Shown here: in pieces, positions 25,255-32,206 of the stretch
Layout: the number at the start of each line of letters is the position of its first letter
Position numbering within the stretch: the stretch's first letter is position 1
Origin: Bacteroidota bacterium
GTDB lineage: Bacteria > Bacteroidota > Bacteroidia > Bacteroidales > F082
Reading direction: 5' to 3'
Assembly (NCBI GenBank): GCA_013203805.1
Contig: JABMPH010000352.1
Location: forward strand, 1 to 36,655
Length of the DNA: 36,655 bases
Translations under genes and position numbers: made by a program
Notes under the pieces: generated by a model
What the model saw: the letters and a program-made list of their open reading frames with translations, nothing else
What the model was told of the DNA's origin: nothing
Databases searched by the model: none

Positions 25255-26334
25255 ATGGAAAAAATAAAAACAACCAACACACTATTATTAATAATTGTAA
25301 TCCCCATTGTTTTTTATTTACTTAAAATCCTGTCATTCATTTTTATACCGATTGTATTATCAATGTTTATTGCACTTCTGTTTTTGCCTCTAATGAGATG
25401 GTTAAAAAAGAAAAGAGTGCCTAAATTTATAAGTATATTTATTGTGTTCTTGATATTTGCTATTGTCTTTAAAGTAGGTGGTGAATTAATTAAACTTTCA
25501 AGTCAGGAAATATTATCAACAGATGTGGCCTTTTTTAAGAAAGCTGAAACAAAACTTGTTAGTTTAATTGAATCAACGGAAGGCTTTTTTGGGATTAATC
25601 GAGCAAAAGGTGAAAATGTACTATTTCATTATATGCAAAACAATAATAATCTGAAAAATTTTGGTTCAACTTTGGATTTTATTGGTGATACACTTACGAT
25701 GACCCTGATGACAGTTTTTTTTGTTATCCTTTTGCTCTCTGAGTCAATTGATTTTCAAAAGATATTGAATATCACTATATTTAAACATAAACACTCTTCG
25801 GTTAAAACTTTTGTTAGAATTGAGAAAGACATCATCAAATTTATAAAAGTTAAATTCATAATCAGCTTTTTTACTGGATTGGGGTTTACCCTGGCTTGCC
25901 TTTTATTTGATGTTAACTTTCCTATTTTTTGGGGGTTATTTGCATTTCTAATCAATTTTGTGCAAATGGTTGGATCAGTTGTTTCAGTTGTAGCATTATC
26001 ATTATTTGCTTTTGTGGAACTAGACCCAACTGGCATTCTTCTATTTTTTATTATTACAATAATATTTGTGCAAGTTCTAATGGGTGGTGTTCTTGAGCCT
26101 GTTTTCATGGGGAAATCCTTTTCTATAAATGTGATTACAATTTTAGTAATGCTAATGCTATGGGGATATATTTGGGGAGTACCCGGCTTAATATTGTCAA
26201 TTCCAATTACTGTATTTATTAAAATCATTTTGGAGCAATTTCCAAAAACTAAAATTTTAGCTGATTTAATTGCAGGACAGAACAAAGAAATAATGTCCCC
26301 TGGAAGAAAAAAGAATAACAGTTTAGGTGCTTGA
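25255..26334 (+). CDS. AI-2E family transporter (PF01594)
   Basis: A 359-residue inner-membrane protein with about seven to eight transmembrane helices in the PF01594 layout. Two N-terminal pairs are LLLIIVIPIVFYLLKILSFIF and SIFIVFLIFAIVFKVGGELI; the soluble helical segment lies around 85-140. The conserved C-terminal block has FWGLFAFLINFVQMVGSVVS, the family motif VLEPVFMGKSFSINVITILV and WGYIWGVPGLILSIPITVFI. Family members include TqsA (autoinducer-2 export) and Na+/H+ exchangers, so the substrate is open. It ends at a shared terminator with the convergent ssb. Confidence 0.88.
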   Translation: MEKIKTTNTLLLIIVIPIVFYLLKILSFIFIPIVLSMFIALLFLPLMRWLKKKRVPKFISIFIVFLIFAIVFKVGGELIKLSSQEILSTDVAFFKKAETKLVSLIESTEGFFGINRAKGENVLFHYMQNNNNLKNFGSTLDFIGDTLTMTLMTVFFVILLLSESIDFQKILNITIFKHKHSSVKTFVRIEKDIIKFIKVKFIISFFTGLGFTLACLLFDVNFPIFWGLFAFLINFVQMVGSVVSVVALSLFAFVELDPTGILLFFIITIIFVQVLMGGVLEPVFMGKSFSINVITILVMLMLWGYIWGVPGLILSIPITVFIKIILEQFPKTKILADLIAGQNKEIMSPGRKKNNSLGA

Positions 26335-26392
26335 AAAAATATCCAGAAACATCAAGGCCATAACAAGTAAAGTCAAATTTATAGGTATAAAC

Positions 26393-26435
26393 AAAAAAAC
26401 GGGCTTCAGAACCTAAATTCCGAAGCCCGTTTTTA
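26393..26435. terminator. Bidirectional terminator between AI-2E gene and ssb
   Basis: AAAAACGGGCTTC(A)GAA and TTC(C)GAAGCCCGTTTTT form a long GC-rich stem with one mismatch and a short loop. There is an A-run before and a T-run after, so it can stop transcription from both sides. Confidence 0.85.
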
Positions 26436-26450
26436 ATTTACAGAACCACG

Positions 26451-26789
26451 TTACTTCTTGGCACCCAACATTTGAATTTCGTTGGCAATTATTTCGGTCA
26501 TGTATTTTTTGTTGCCATCTTTATCGTCCCAGGAAGAATATGTTATTTTTCCGGCAACAGCAATTTCTTTACCTTTCTTAAGATATTTTTCAGCTATTTC
26601 TGCTGTTTTACCAAAGGCAATTACATTGTGCCATTGAGTTTCTTCTTGGCGCTCTCCTTCTTTGTCTTTACGGATTTCTGTTGTAGCAAGTGAGAATCTT
26701 ACTCTTGTTTTGTTGTCACCATAAGTTTTTGCTTCTGGGTCATTACCCAAGCGTCCGATCAGGTTTACTGAATTTCTTAAAGTTGTCAT
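26451..26789 (-). CDS. ssb: Single-stranded DNA-binding protein, short form
   Basis: SSB coats single-stranded DNA as a tetramer. The 112-residue protein is one OB fold: SVNLIGRLGNDPEAK (6-20), RVRFSLATTEIRK, TQWHNVIAFGKTAEIAEKYLKKG, and YMTEIIANEIQMLGAKK at the end. It stops right after the OB fold. The flexible linker and the acidic DDDIPF-type tip used by most bacterial SSBs to recruit partners are absent. Short tail-less SSBs exist beside a main copy in some Bacteroidota, so a second ssb is likely elsewhere. Confidence 0.92.
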   Translation of the reverse strand: MTTLRNSVNLIGRLGNDPEAKTYGDNKTRVRFSLATTEIRKDKEGERQEETQWHNVIAFGKTAEIAEKYLKKGKEIAVAGKITYSSWDDKDGNKKYMTEIIANEIQMLGAKK

Positions 26790-26906
26790 AATAGTAATTT
26801 TTAGTTTGTTAAAAAAATATTTATTTAATTAGAGTTCATTAGAGTTACTGTATTTACAGAGTAGTCTAAAATTTTGTGTCAATATTTGTATGAACGAAAT
26901 CTGATG

Positions 26907-26914
26907 CAAACATA
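26907..26914 (-). promoter_or_regulatory. ssb -7 promoter element
   Basis: On the minus strand TATGTTTG matches TAnnTTTG and is followed by CATCAG, the same downstream hexamer as the candidate small-RNA promoter at 2437-2444. It would give ssb a leader of about 110 bases. The -33 element is unclear. Confidence 0.4.
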
Positions 26915-26941
26915 TGGCGACTAAATATTCTAAGTCGTATA

Positions 26942-26993
26942 ATAACCATTTACTTACGTTATCTTACGTTTGTAAACGGGTAATAACGGTTAT
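26942..26993. repeat. Nested imperfect palindrome in the ssb-deacetylase gap
   Basis: Three nested pairs of arms are visible: ATAACC/GGTTAT (26942-26947 with 26988-26993), CGTTAT/ATAACG (26957-26962 with 26983-26988) and CGTTT/AAACG (26967-26971 with 26974-26978). The left half also holds two direct CTTACGTT copies. It lies about 30 bases upstream of the ssb -7 element, in the 348-bp divergent gap that otherwise holds only promoters. It could be an operator region or a structured element. Confidence 0.45.
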
Positions 26994-27056
26994 ATTATTT
27001 ATATTGTGCAGTTTATGAAATACCACCAAATTACTTTTTTAAAGAAAAAAATGTTG

Positions 27057-27087
27057 TTGAGTACTCGAACTAAAAAGAATAACTTTG
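27057..27087 (+). promoter_or_regulatory. Promoter of the deacetylase-LolA-lipoprotein unit
   Basis: TTG at 27057-27059 and TAACTTTG at 27080-27087 with a 20-base spacer match the Bacteroidota promoter pattern. The leader to the start codon is about 45 bases. Confidence 0.6.
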
Positions 27088-27137
27088 CATTTTAGAGACA
27101 TGGTTGAATTATATTAATTAGAAGATAGAATTTCCAA

Positions 27138-27905
27138 ATGAGAGCCAGGGTTAATATTATTACATTAATTGTAATCACACTAATTAGCTTTGGTTGGTAT
27201 TTTAGTTTGGTTTCAATTAGATATATTGTTCCTGTTATTTTAATTTATATCGTAATAAACATTGTTGGTGCTTCGAAGATTCAACTCAACTATTTTTTTG
27301 TTTCCCATTGCAAAGGAATTACAGAAAATAGGGAAATTGCCCTCACCTTTGATGATGGACCACATCCAGAAATAACTCCTTCAATTCTTAAATTACTTGA
27401 AGATTATAATGTGACGGCCACTTTTTTTTGTACTGGTAAAAATGCAACCCAGCATCCCCATATATTAACAGAAATTATAAATAAAGGTCATATAATCGGT
27501 AACCACTCCTACGGTCACTCAAAGTTATTCGACTTATTTTCGCCATCAAAAATGCATGGAGAAATTACTGATACGAACACAGCATTAACTAAAATTACAA
27601 AGAAATCTCCGCTTCTTTTCAGACCTCCATATGGGGTTACAAATCCAATGTTGGGTCGGGCGTTAAAAAAAACAAATATGATTTCAGTAGGATGGAGTTT
27701 GCGTTCTTTTGATACAGTGAAAAACAACCATGAAGTTCTGAAAAAATTGAAATCAAATACAAAACCGGGAGACATCGTGCTTTTTCATGACACAGTCCCC
27801 AACACAATTAATATCGTTAAAGACTATTTAATATGGCTTCAGGAAAGCGATTATAAAGTTGTAAGTTTGACCAGTTTGTTAAAAATACCAGCATATGAAG
27901 AATAG
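27138..27905 (+). CDS. Polysaccharide deacetylase (NodB-like) with N-terminal membrane helices
   Basis: A carbohydrate esterase family 4 enzyme of 255 residues. Two N-terminal transmembrane helices lie at about 5-24 and 27-45. The NodB domain shows FDDGP (71-75; D72 catalytic base, D73 metal), H123 and H127 in GNHSYGH, RPPYG (162-166) and LFHD (H217). All metal and catalytic residues are present. The usual substrates are N-acetylated glycans or peptidoglycan. Here the tight link to a LolA-like gene (11-base overlap) recalls flexirubin and aryl-polyene clusters, in which a deacetylase of this type is common, so a lipid or pigment role is possible. Confidence 0.88.
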   Translation: MRARVNIITLIVITLISFGWYFSLVSIRYIVPVILIYIVINIVGASKIQLNYFFVSHCKGITENREIALTFDDGPHPEITPSILKLLEDYNVTATFFCTGKNATQHPHILTEIINKGHIIGNHSYGHSKLFDLFSPSKMHGEITDTNTALTKITKKSPLLFRPPYGVTNPMLGRALKKTNMISVGWSLRSFDTVKNNHEVLKKLKSNTKPGDIVLFHDTVPNTINIVKDYLIWLQESDYKVVSLTSLLKIPAYEE

Positions 27906-28545
27906 AATAATAACGGTGATCCCAATTTTGTTTTTTCTGTTAATGCAAATATCACATGCGCAGGATAGCAATTTTACTGAAGTTACTGATATCGATGTAT
28001 TGAAGACAAAACTTACTTTACATACTGAGTCGACAAATAGTATTGAGAGTAATTTCGTACAGGAAAAACATTTGTGGATGCTAAACGAAGTTCTTATTAG
28101 CGAGGGTGTTTTTTTATTCAAAAAAGAAAACAGTGTGAGATGGCAGTACAATACGCCTATCGAATACACAATTGTGATTCACAATGGCGTTTTTACTATT
28201 GTTAGCAACGATAAGGTTAATGAATTTGGGATTGATTCGAATCCGATGTTTCGTGAGATCAACAAAATGATAGTTACAGCAATCAGGGGTGATTTTGTTG
28301 ATAATCCGGATTTTGCTGCAATGTTTCTTGAAAATAATGATCAATATCTTGCAAAGCTAAAACCAACAAACACAAAGGTTGAAGCAATGCTTGAAACCAT
28401 CGAAATATATTTTGACAAACAGAACATGGAAGTAGTTAAAGTGGTGTTTAAAGAACCCGGTGATGATTTTACTTCCATAGTTTTTAAGGATAAGAAAATA
28501 AACTCCGATTTGTCGAATAAGAGGTTTTTAATAGAAAAGAAATGA
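27895..28545 (+). CDS. LolA-like outer-membrane lipoprotein carrier
   Basis: 216 residues with a signal peptide ending at SHAQ. The mature part has the LolA/LolB half-barrel pattern: SIESNFVQEKHLWMLNEVLISEGVFLFKKENSVRWQYNTP, TIVIHNGVFTIVSND, and a C-terminal strand pair ending NKRFLIEKK. LolA carries lipids or lipoproteins across the periplasm. This one overlaps the deacetylase gene by 11 bases and the next lipoprotein gene by 4 (ATGA). That suggests a specialised carrier for the unit rather than the general housekeeping LolA. Confidence 0.82.
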   Translation: MKNRIITVIPILFFLLMQISHAQDSNFTEVTDIDVLKTKLTLHTESTNSIESNFVQEKHLWMLNEVLISEGVFLFKKENSVRWQYNTPIEYTIVIHNGVFTIVSNDKVNEFGIDSNPMFREINKMIVTAIRGDFVDNPDFAAMFLENNDQYLAKLKPTNTKVEAMLETIEIYFDKQNMEVVKVVFKEPGDDFTSIVFKDKKINSDLSNKRFLIEKK

Positions 28546-29198
28546 GATTCTTCGCTTCGTTCCTGACAAAAGTCAGGAAACTTTGTACATACGTGATAAC
28601 AATAATCTCATCACTTATTATTATTTCTTCATGCTCAATTAGAGGTTATGAACCTATATCAAATTCTGAAACCAACAAAACTTTAGCACCTTATGTTTTT
28701 GGAGATGAATTCAAAAAAGCCGTTTACAAAACAAACATTAACATCTACAGTAATAACCTAACCGGTATTACATTAATTAAGAAAATAGATAGTGCTTACC
28801 GGGTCGTTTCTATGTCGGAGTTGGGCATAAAGTATATGGACATTGAGTTTCCATTCGATAGACAAAAATCTGCAAAAGTTCATTATATAATGGAATCATT
28901 AAATAGAAAGATGCTGGTTAATATGTTTATTAAGGATTTTAGTTTGCTTTTCTACCCTCCAGAAATCAGCCATTCTCATATTATGGTTAATGAAAATAAT
29001 CCTGATAACTTGCTTATTGAAAACAAAAATCTGGTTTACATTTTTAACTCTGAAGGGACTATTTCTAATATTAAAAAAAAACGTATCTCAGGGGGTACTC
29101 GGCCGATTGTAAGTTTTTCTTATGCTAAGCAAGCCTCACCTAATACTATCTCGGTAATCCATGGTAAGATAGATTATGAGTTCGCAATAATTGATTAA
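28542..29198 (+). CDS. Predicted lipoprotein, third gene of the deacetylase-LolA unit
   Basis: 218 residues. A long basic N-region (MRFFASFLTKVRKL) precedes the hydrophobic stretch and a lipobox IISSCSIRG (C31). The mature protein is beta-rich (GDEFKKAVYKTNINIYSNNLTGITLIKKID, YRVVSMSELGIKYMDIEFPF, LLIENKNLVYIFN) and may itself be a LolB/DUF3261-like half-barrel; that family accompanies LolA-type genes in aryl-polyene clusters. The assignment is inference. The first codons contain a perfect 8-bp DNA hairpin, described separately. It is convergent with the VWA gene across 14 bp. Confidence 0.68.
   Translation: MRFFASFLTKVRKLCTYVITIISSLIIISSCSIRGYEPISNSETNKTLAPYVFGDEFKKAVYKTNINIYSNNLTGITLIKKIDSAYRVVSMSELGIKYMDIEFPFDRQKSAKVHYIMESLNRKMLVNMFIKDFSLLFYPPEISHSHIMVNENNPDNLLIENKNLVYIFNSEGTISNIKKKRISGGTRPIVSFSYAKQASPNTISVIHGKIDYEFAIID
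28560..28579. repeat. Perfect hairpin inside the lipoprotein's first codons
   Basis: TTCCTGAC-AAAA-GTCAGGAA is an 8-bp perfect stem with a 4-base loop, located 15 bases after the ATG. It could be a small mobile palindrome inserted in the signal-peptide region, which would explain the unusually long basic N-region. It could also be an mRNA hairpin tuning translation after the upstream LolA stop. Confidence 0.5.
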
Positions 29199-29212
29199 TA
29201 CTGTTTCACTCA

Positions 29213-30985
29213 TTAATCCTTAATACATCTTACACTAAACCCTGCCGATTTACTTGTATAGCCATAGGAGGTTGATCCCCTTTCGAAATCTAACTTTCTA
29301 TAATATGCACTGCTGATATCACTTTGTGTTGATGTCCAGAAAAATGCATTTTCATTTAGGTTGATAAAGCTTTCACTGACAAGACGTGTGCCTCCGGGGA
29401 GGGCTGTAAAATTACTTTCATTTGAAGCATATGAATTAGGTATTTTCCAATGTGTAGTCCCGGTTTCTTTCATTTTCCCACCTGCATCTACAGGACCCCC
29501 AAGATAATCTACAAGCCCTGACCATTCATTATTAGACGGTAAATGCCATCCTGTAGGGCAAGAAGTTTGAGAAGTTTCCCAATTATATAAACGTCCATAA
29601 ACAGGAGCGTTTAATTCATTATTTTCATATACCCAACTCCCAGTTTCCGATTCATAATTAAGGTTTTCTGCCATCCAAAACTGAGTGCCAATTTCGATTG
29701 TTAAGTAATTTTTCCCATCCCTGATATCAGTAAAATCACCGAAAGGACTTTCAATAATTTTAACTTCAATGGATGTATTTAACGAGTTGGAAAGATCATT
29801 AAGCGTAATTGTGGCAGTTTGCCCCACGCTTCCATGTGCAATTATTGTGGCTTTACTATTATCACCACTATTAGCGGTAACCGAAACTACATCAGAATTT
29901 GATGATTGCCATGTATAACTTGGATTGTTTACCGGCAAATAAGTAATTGCAGTAAGATGATTATTGCCATCAGGAAACAGATTTAAATTTGTTATTCCAT
30001 TATTAATTACAACTCCTTGCAGCACTGAATAAAATCCATCACTGCTAAAATCGCCAACAATTGAAGCATTTGATGAAGAATTACGATTTTCCTTAACCGA
30101 AAGTCTAAGTGAATGGATATTATTACCTCTTTTTGGACTCATGTAGTATAAGTAGTAGAAGCTGTTAGCATAAGAAATAATCTCATCTTGAATTTCCGCG
30201 AATTTATCTGATAATTCAGAATAGTTTTCCAGTGAATAATATCCGGCTGTGCCAAGCTGTTTCATCGCATTCACGTCCTGCTCATTTCCGAGGCCTACTG
30301 TATATACTTTTTTATCGCCAATTGCCAATAATGCCTCTTGTAATGTGCTGGAGCCCTGGGTGTCACTACCATCAGTAATTACAATTAAAAACCCTTGTTC
30401 AATTGCAAGGGTTGAGTAAAAATCTTCCCATCTCGACACACCGGTTTGTATGCTTCCGTATAGATTTGTAGTAGCATATCCCAATGAAATTGAATTAATG
30501 GCAGTTGTTAATGTATATATGTCGCTGGTAAAATCTTGCAGAAGTATAGCTTCTTCAGAAAACACATAAATCGCTATTTCTTGTTGACTTACTATATTAT
30601 TAACAAGGTTAATTGCAGCATTTTTAATATCATTAAGGTTGGTGCCAACACTTGCGCTATTGTCGAGCATAAGCACGGTTTTAACATTATATGCAACTCC
30701 ATCTTTATTTTTAACTGTCATTGCCGATTCGGTTGGTGATACAGCCTGACCATCTTCATGAACTTCAAAATTGCTAGTTACCAAATTTGGAACACCTTTG
30801 CCATCAGTATCAGAAACTTCAAACATGATATTTACAAAACACGGAAGCTCAGTTTCCAGTAAATGCTTAGTAAGCACGTAACTCTTACTATTATCAGGTG
30901 TGTTGTCATTTTTTTTACACGAATTTTGAACAAGAATTATAGTTAATTCCAGAATTATGGTTGTTGCGATTTGTACTTTTTTCAT
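29213..30985 (-). CDS. Surface protein with VWA, Ig-like (BIG2) and FISUMP domains
   Basis: 590 residues. The signal peptide ends NSCKKND (C23) and is probably lipidated, although Q at -3 is unusual. A von Willebrand A domain (about 95-280) carries an intact metal-ion adhesion motif DNSAS (108-112) and VITDGSDTQG. A BIG2-type Ig-like domain follows (about 335-410; TYLPVNNPSYTWQSSNSDVVSVTA). The C-terminus (about 415-590) is a Fibrobacter succinogenes major paralogous (FISUMP) domain: TIEIGTQFWMAENLNY, LYNWETSQTSCPTGWHLPSN, ALPGGTR, FFWTSTQ and SVRCIKD. A surface adhesin or glycan-binding role is the inference. Convergent with the deacetylase unit. Confidence 0.88.
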   Translation of the reverse strand: MKKVQIATTIILELTIILVQNSCKKNDNTPDNSKSYVLTKHLLETELPCFVNIMFEVSDTDGKGVPNLVTSNFEVHEDGQAVSPTESAMTVKNKDGVAYNVKTVLMLDNSASVGTNLNDIKNAAINLVNNIVSQQEIAIYVFSEEAILLQDFTSDIYTLTTAINSISLGYATTNLYGSIQTGVSRWEDFYSTLAIEQGFLIVITDGSDTQGSSTLQEALLAIGDKKVYTVGLGNEQDVNAMKQLGTAGYYSLENYSELSDKFAEIQDEIISYANSFYYLYYMSPKRGNNIHSLRLSVKENRNSSSNASIVGDFSSDGFYSVLQGVVINNGITNLNLFPDGNNHLTAITYLPVNNPSYTWQSSNSDVVSVTANSGDNSKATIIAHGSVGQTATITLNDLSNSLNTSIEVKIIESPFGDFTDIRDGKNYLTIEIGTQFWMAENLNYESETGSWVYENNELNAPVYGRLYNWETSQTSCPTGWHLPSNNEWSGLVDYLGGPVDAGGKMKETGTTHWKIPNSYASNESNFTALPGGTRLVSESFINLNENAFFWTSTQSDISSAYYRKLDFERGSTSYGYTSKSAGFSVRCIKD

Positions 30986-31172
30986 TTGATTAATTTTACA
31001 TCAGTTTTGAGAATCAATGTTTAGAACGTATATTATAACAATATAGTTTATATGCTAAAGTACTTTTATAAATTATTGTGATGATTTAAAAGAAGTTGTT
31101 TTATTAACGCTGATTGGTTAATATCATTGGGATCATTGAATGCATTGATATGCAATTACAAAATAAAATTAG

Positions 31173-32078
31173 CTATGGGAGCTCTTTTCCCGTAGATGCT
31201 GAATATATTCTTAGCCATTGTTCGTTTGTCATTTCTATTTTCAACGCGTCAACGGCTTTTTGTAGCCTTTCGATTTTACTTGTCCCTACAACCGGGATTA
31301 TTGATACTGGGTGCGATAATAGCCAACTATATATAATTTTGTCAATTGAGTTGATGTTTAACTCGTTGGCAACTTCAGATAATGTGCCGTAGGTTCGAAT
31401 TGCTTTTTCACTTTTTGGGTATAGGATCTCTCCTCCTGTCAGAGGTGACCATGCCATTGGTACCAGTCTATTTTGAAGAAAATAATCAATGTTACCATTT
31501 TCAAAATGTTCTAAACAAAGTGGAGATATTTCTACTTGATTTGTAACAAGTTTATCTTCCACATATGAATCCAACAATTCAAATTGTTGGGTGTTAAAAT
31601 TTGAGACTCCAAAATTCAATACTTTTCCGTTCTTTTTTAATTGTGAAAAGGCTCTTGCTACCTCTTCAGGGTTAAAAAATGGTGATGGACGATGAAGGAG
31701 TAAAAGATCAATATAATTGGTATTGAAATTTTTTAGAGATTGCTCAACTGAATTTACAATGTGTTGATAGCTATAGTCGTAATATTTGTGTTTACGATCC
31801 GGGTATTTATCTGAGATTAATTTTATTCCACACTTAGTAATAATCTGAATATCCTTGCGGAGATCAGGTGCTAATCGCAAAGCATCACCAAATATTCTTT
31901 CACAGGTATAATTTCCATAGATGTCGGCATGATCAAATGTAGTAATACCCAGATGCATGGTTTGCTGAACCAGCTTCAGCAATTCTTTACTTGATAGATC
32001 CCAGTCGGATAATCTCCAATGTCCATGAACAATACGAGACGATTTCAGATTTCTTGAGAGGGTAATTTTATTTTTCAT
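31173..32078 (-). CDS. Aldo/keto reductase, YdhF-like
   Basis: NADP-dependent carbonyl reductase with a TIM-barrel fold, 301 residues. The catalytic tetrad is D49 and Y54 (FDHADIYG), K82 (ITKCGI) and H129 (LLLHRP). The cofactor-binding end is IPVVGTSKIERLQKAVDAL. The NFGVSNFNTQQFELL and EISPLCLEHFENGNIDY blocks and the length fit the YdhF/COG4989 oxidoreductases; substrate unknown. It has an exact -7 element right before the start and lies between two surface-protein genes with no obvious functional link. The 187-bp gap on its right-hand neighbour's side (30986-31172) shows nothing I can name. Confidence 0.9.
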   Translation of the reverse strand: MKNKITLSRNLKSSRIVHGHWRLSDWDLSSKELLKLVQQTMHLGITTFDHADIYGNYTCERIFGDALRLAPDLRKDIQIITKCGIKLISDKYPDRKHKYYDYSYQHIVNSVEQSLKNFNTNYIDLLLLHRPSPFFNPEEVARAFSQLKKNGKVLNFGVSNFNTQQFELLDSYVEDKLVTNQVEISPLCLEHFENGNIDYFLQNRLVPMAWSPLTGGEILYPKSEKAIRTYGTLSEVANELNINSIDKIIYSWLLSHPVSIIPVVGTSKIERLQKAVDALKIEMTNEQWLRIYSASTGKELP

Positions 32079-32083
32079 TAAAA

Positions 32084-32091
32084 CAAAAATA
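32084..32091 (-). promoter_or_regulatory. -7 element of the aldo/keto reductase gene
   Basis: On the minus strand TATTTTTG matches TAnnTTTG, 5 bases before the ATG, which would give an almost leaderless message. No clear -33 element, and T-rich matches are easy to find by chance here. Confidence 0.35.
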
Positions 32092-32139
32092 GTTATAAAA
32101 TCTAATAAGATTGTTTGACCTCAATACTACCTGAAAACT

Positions 32140-32176
32140 AAAATGGCCAACCTAATTGAATAAGTTGACCATTTTA
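32140..32176 (-). terminator. Terminator after the LruC-domain gene
   Basis: AAAATGG(C)CAAC and GTTG(A)CCATTTT pair with one mismatch around a 12-base loop, 30 bases past the LruC stop on the minus strand. An A/T-rich tail follows. Confidence 0.6.
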
Positions 32177-32206
32177 ATTAATAGACTTTATTACTAATAT
32201 TATATA

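Noticed and set aside
25755..26285. 176-aa minus-strand ORF
   Set aside because: It is wholly antisense to the AI-2E transporter gene; its composition is that of a shadow frame.
31114..31392. 92-aa plus-strand ORF
   Set aside because: It is largely the antisense of the aldo/keto reductase 3' end and has no independent evidence.
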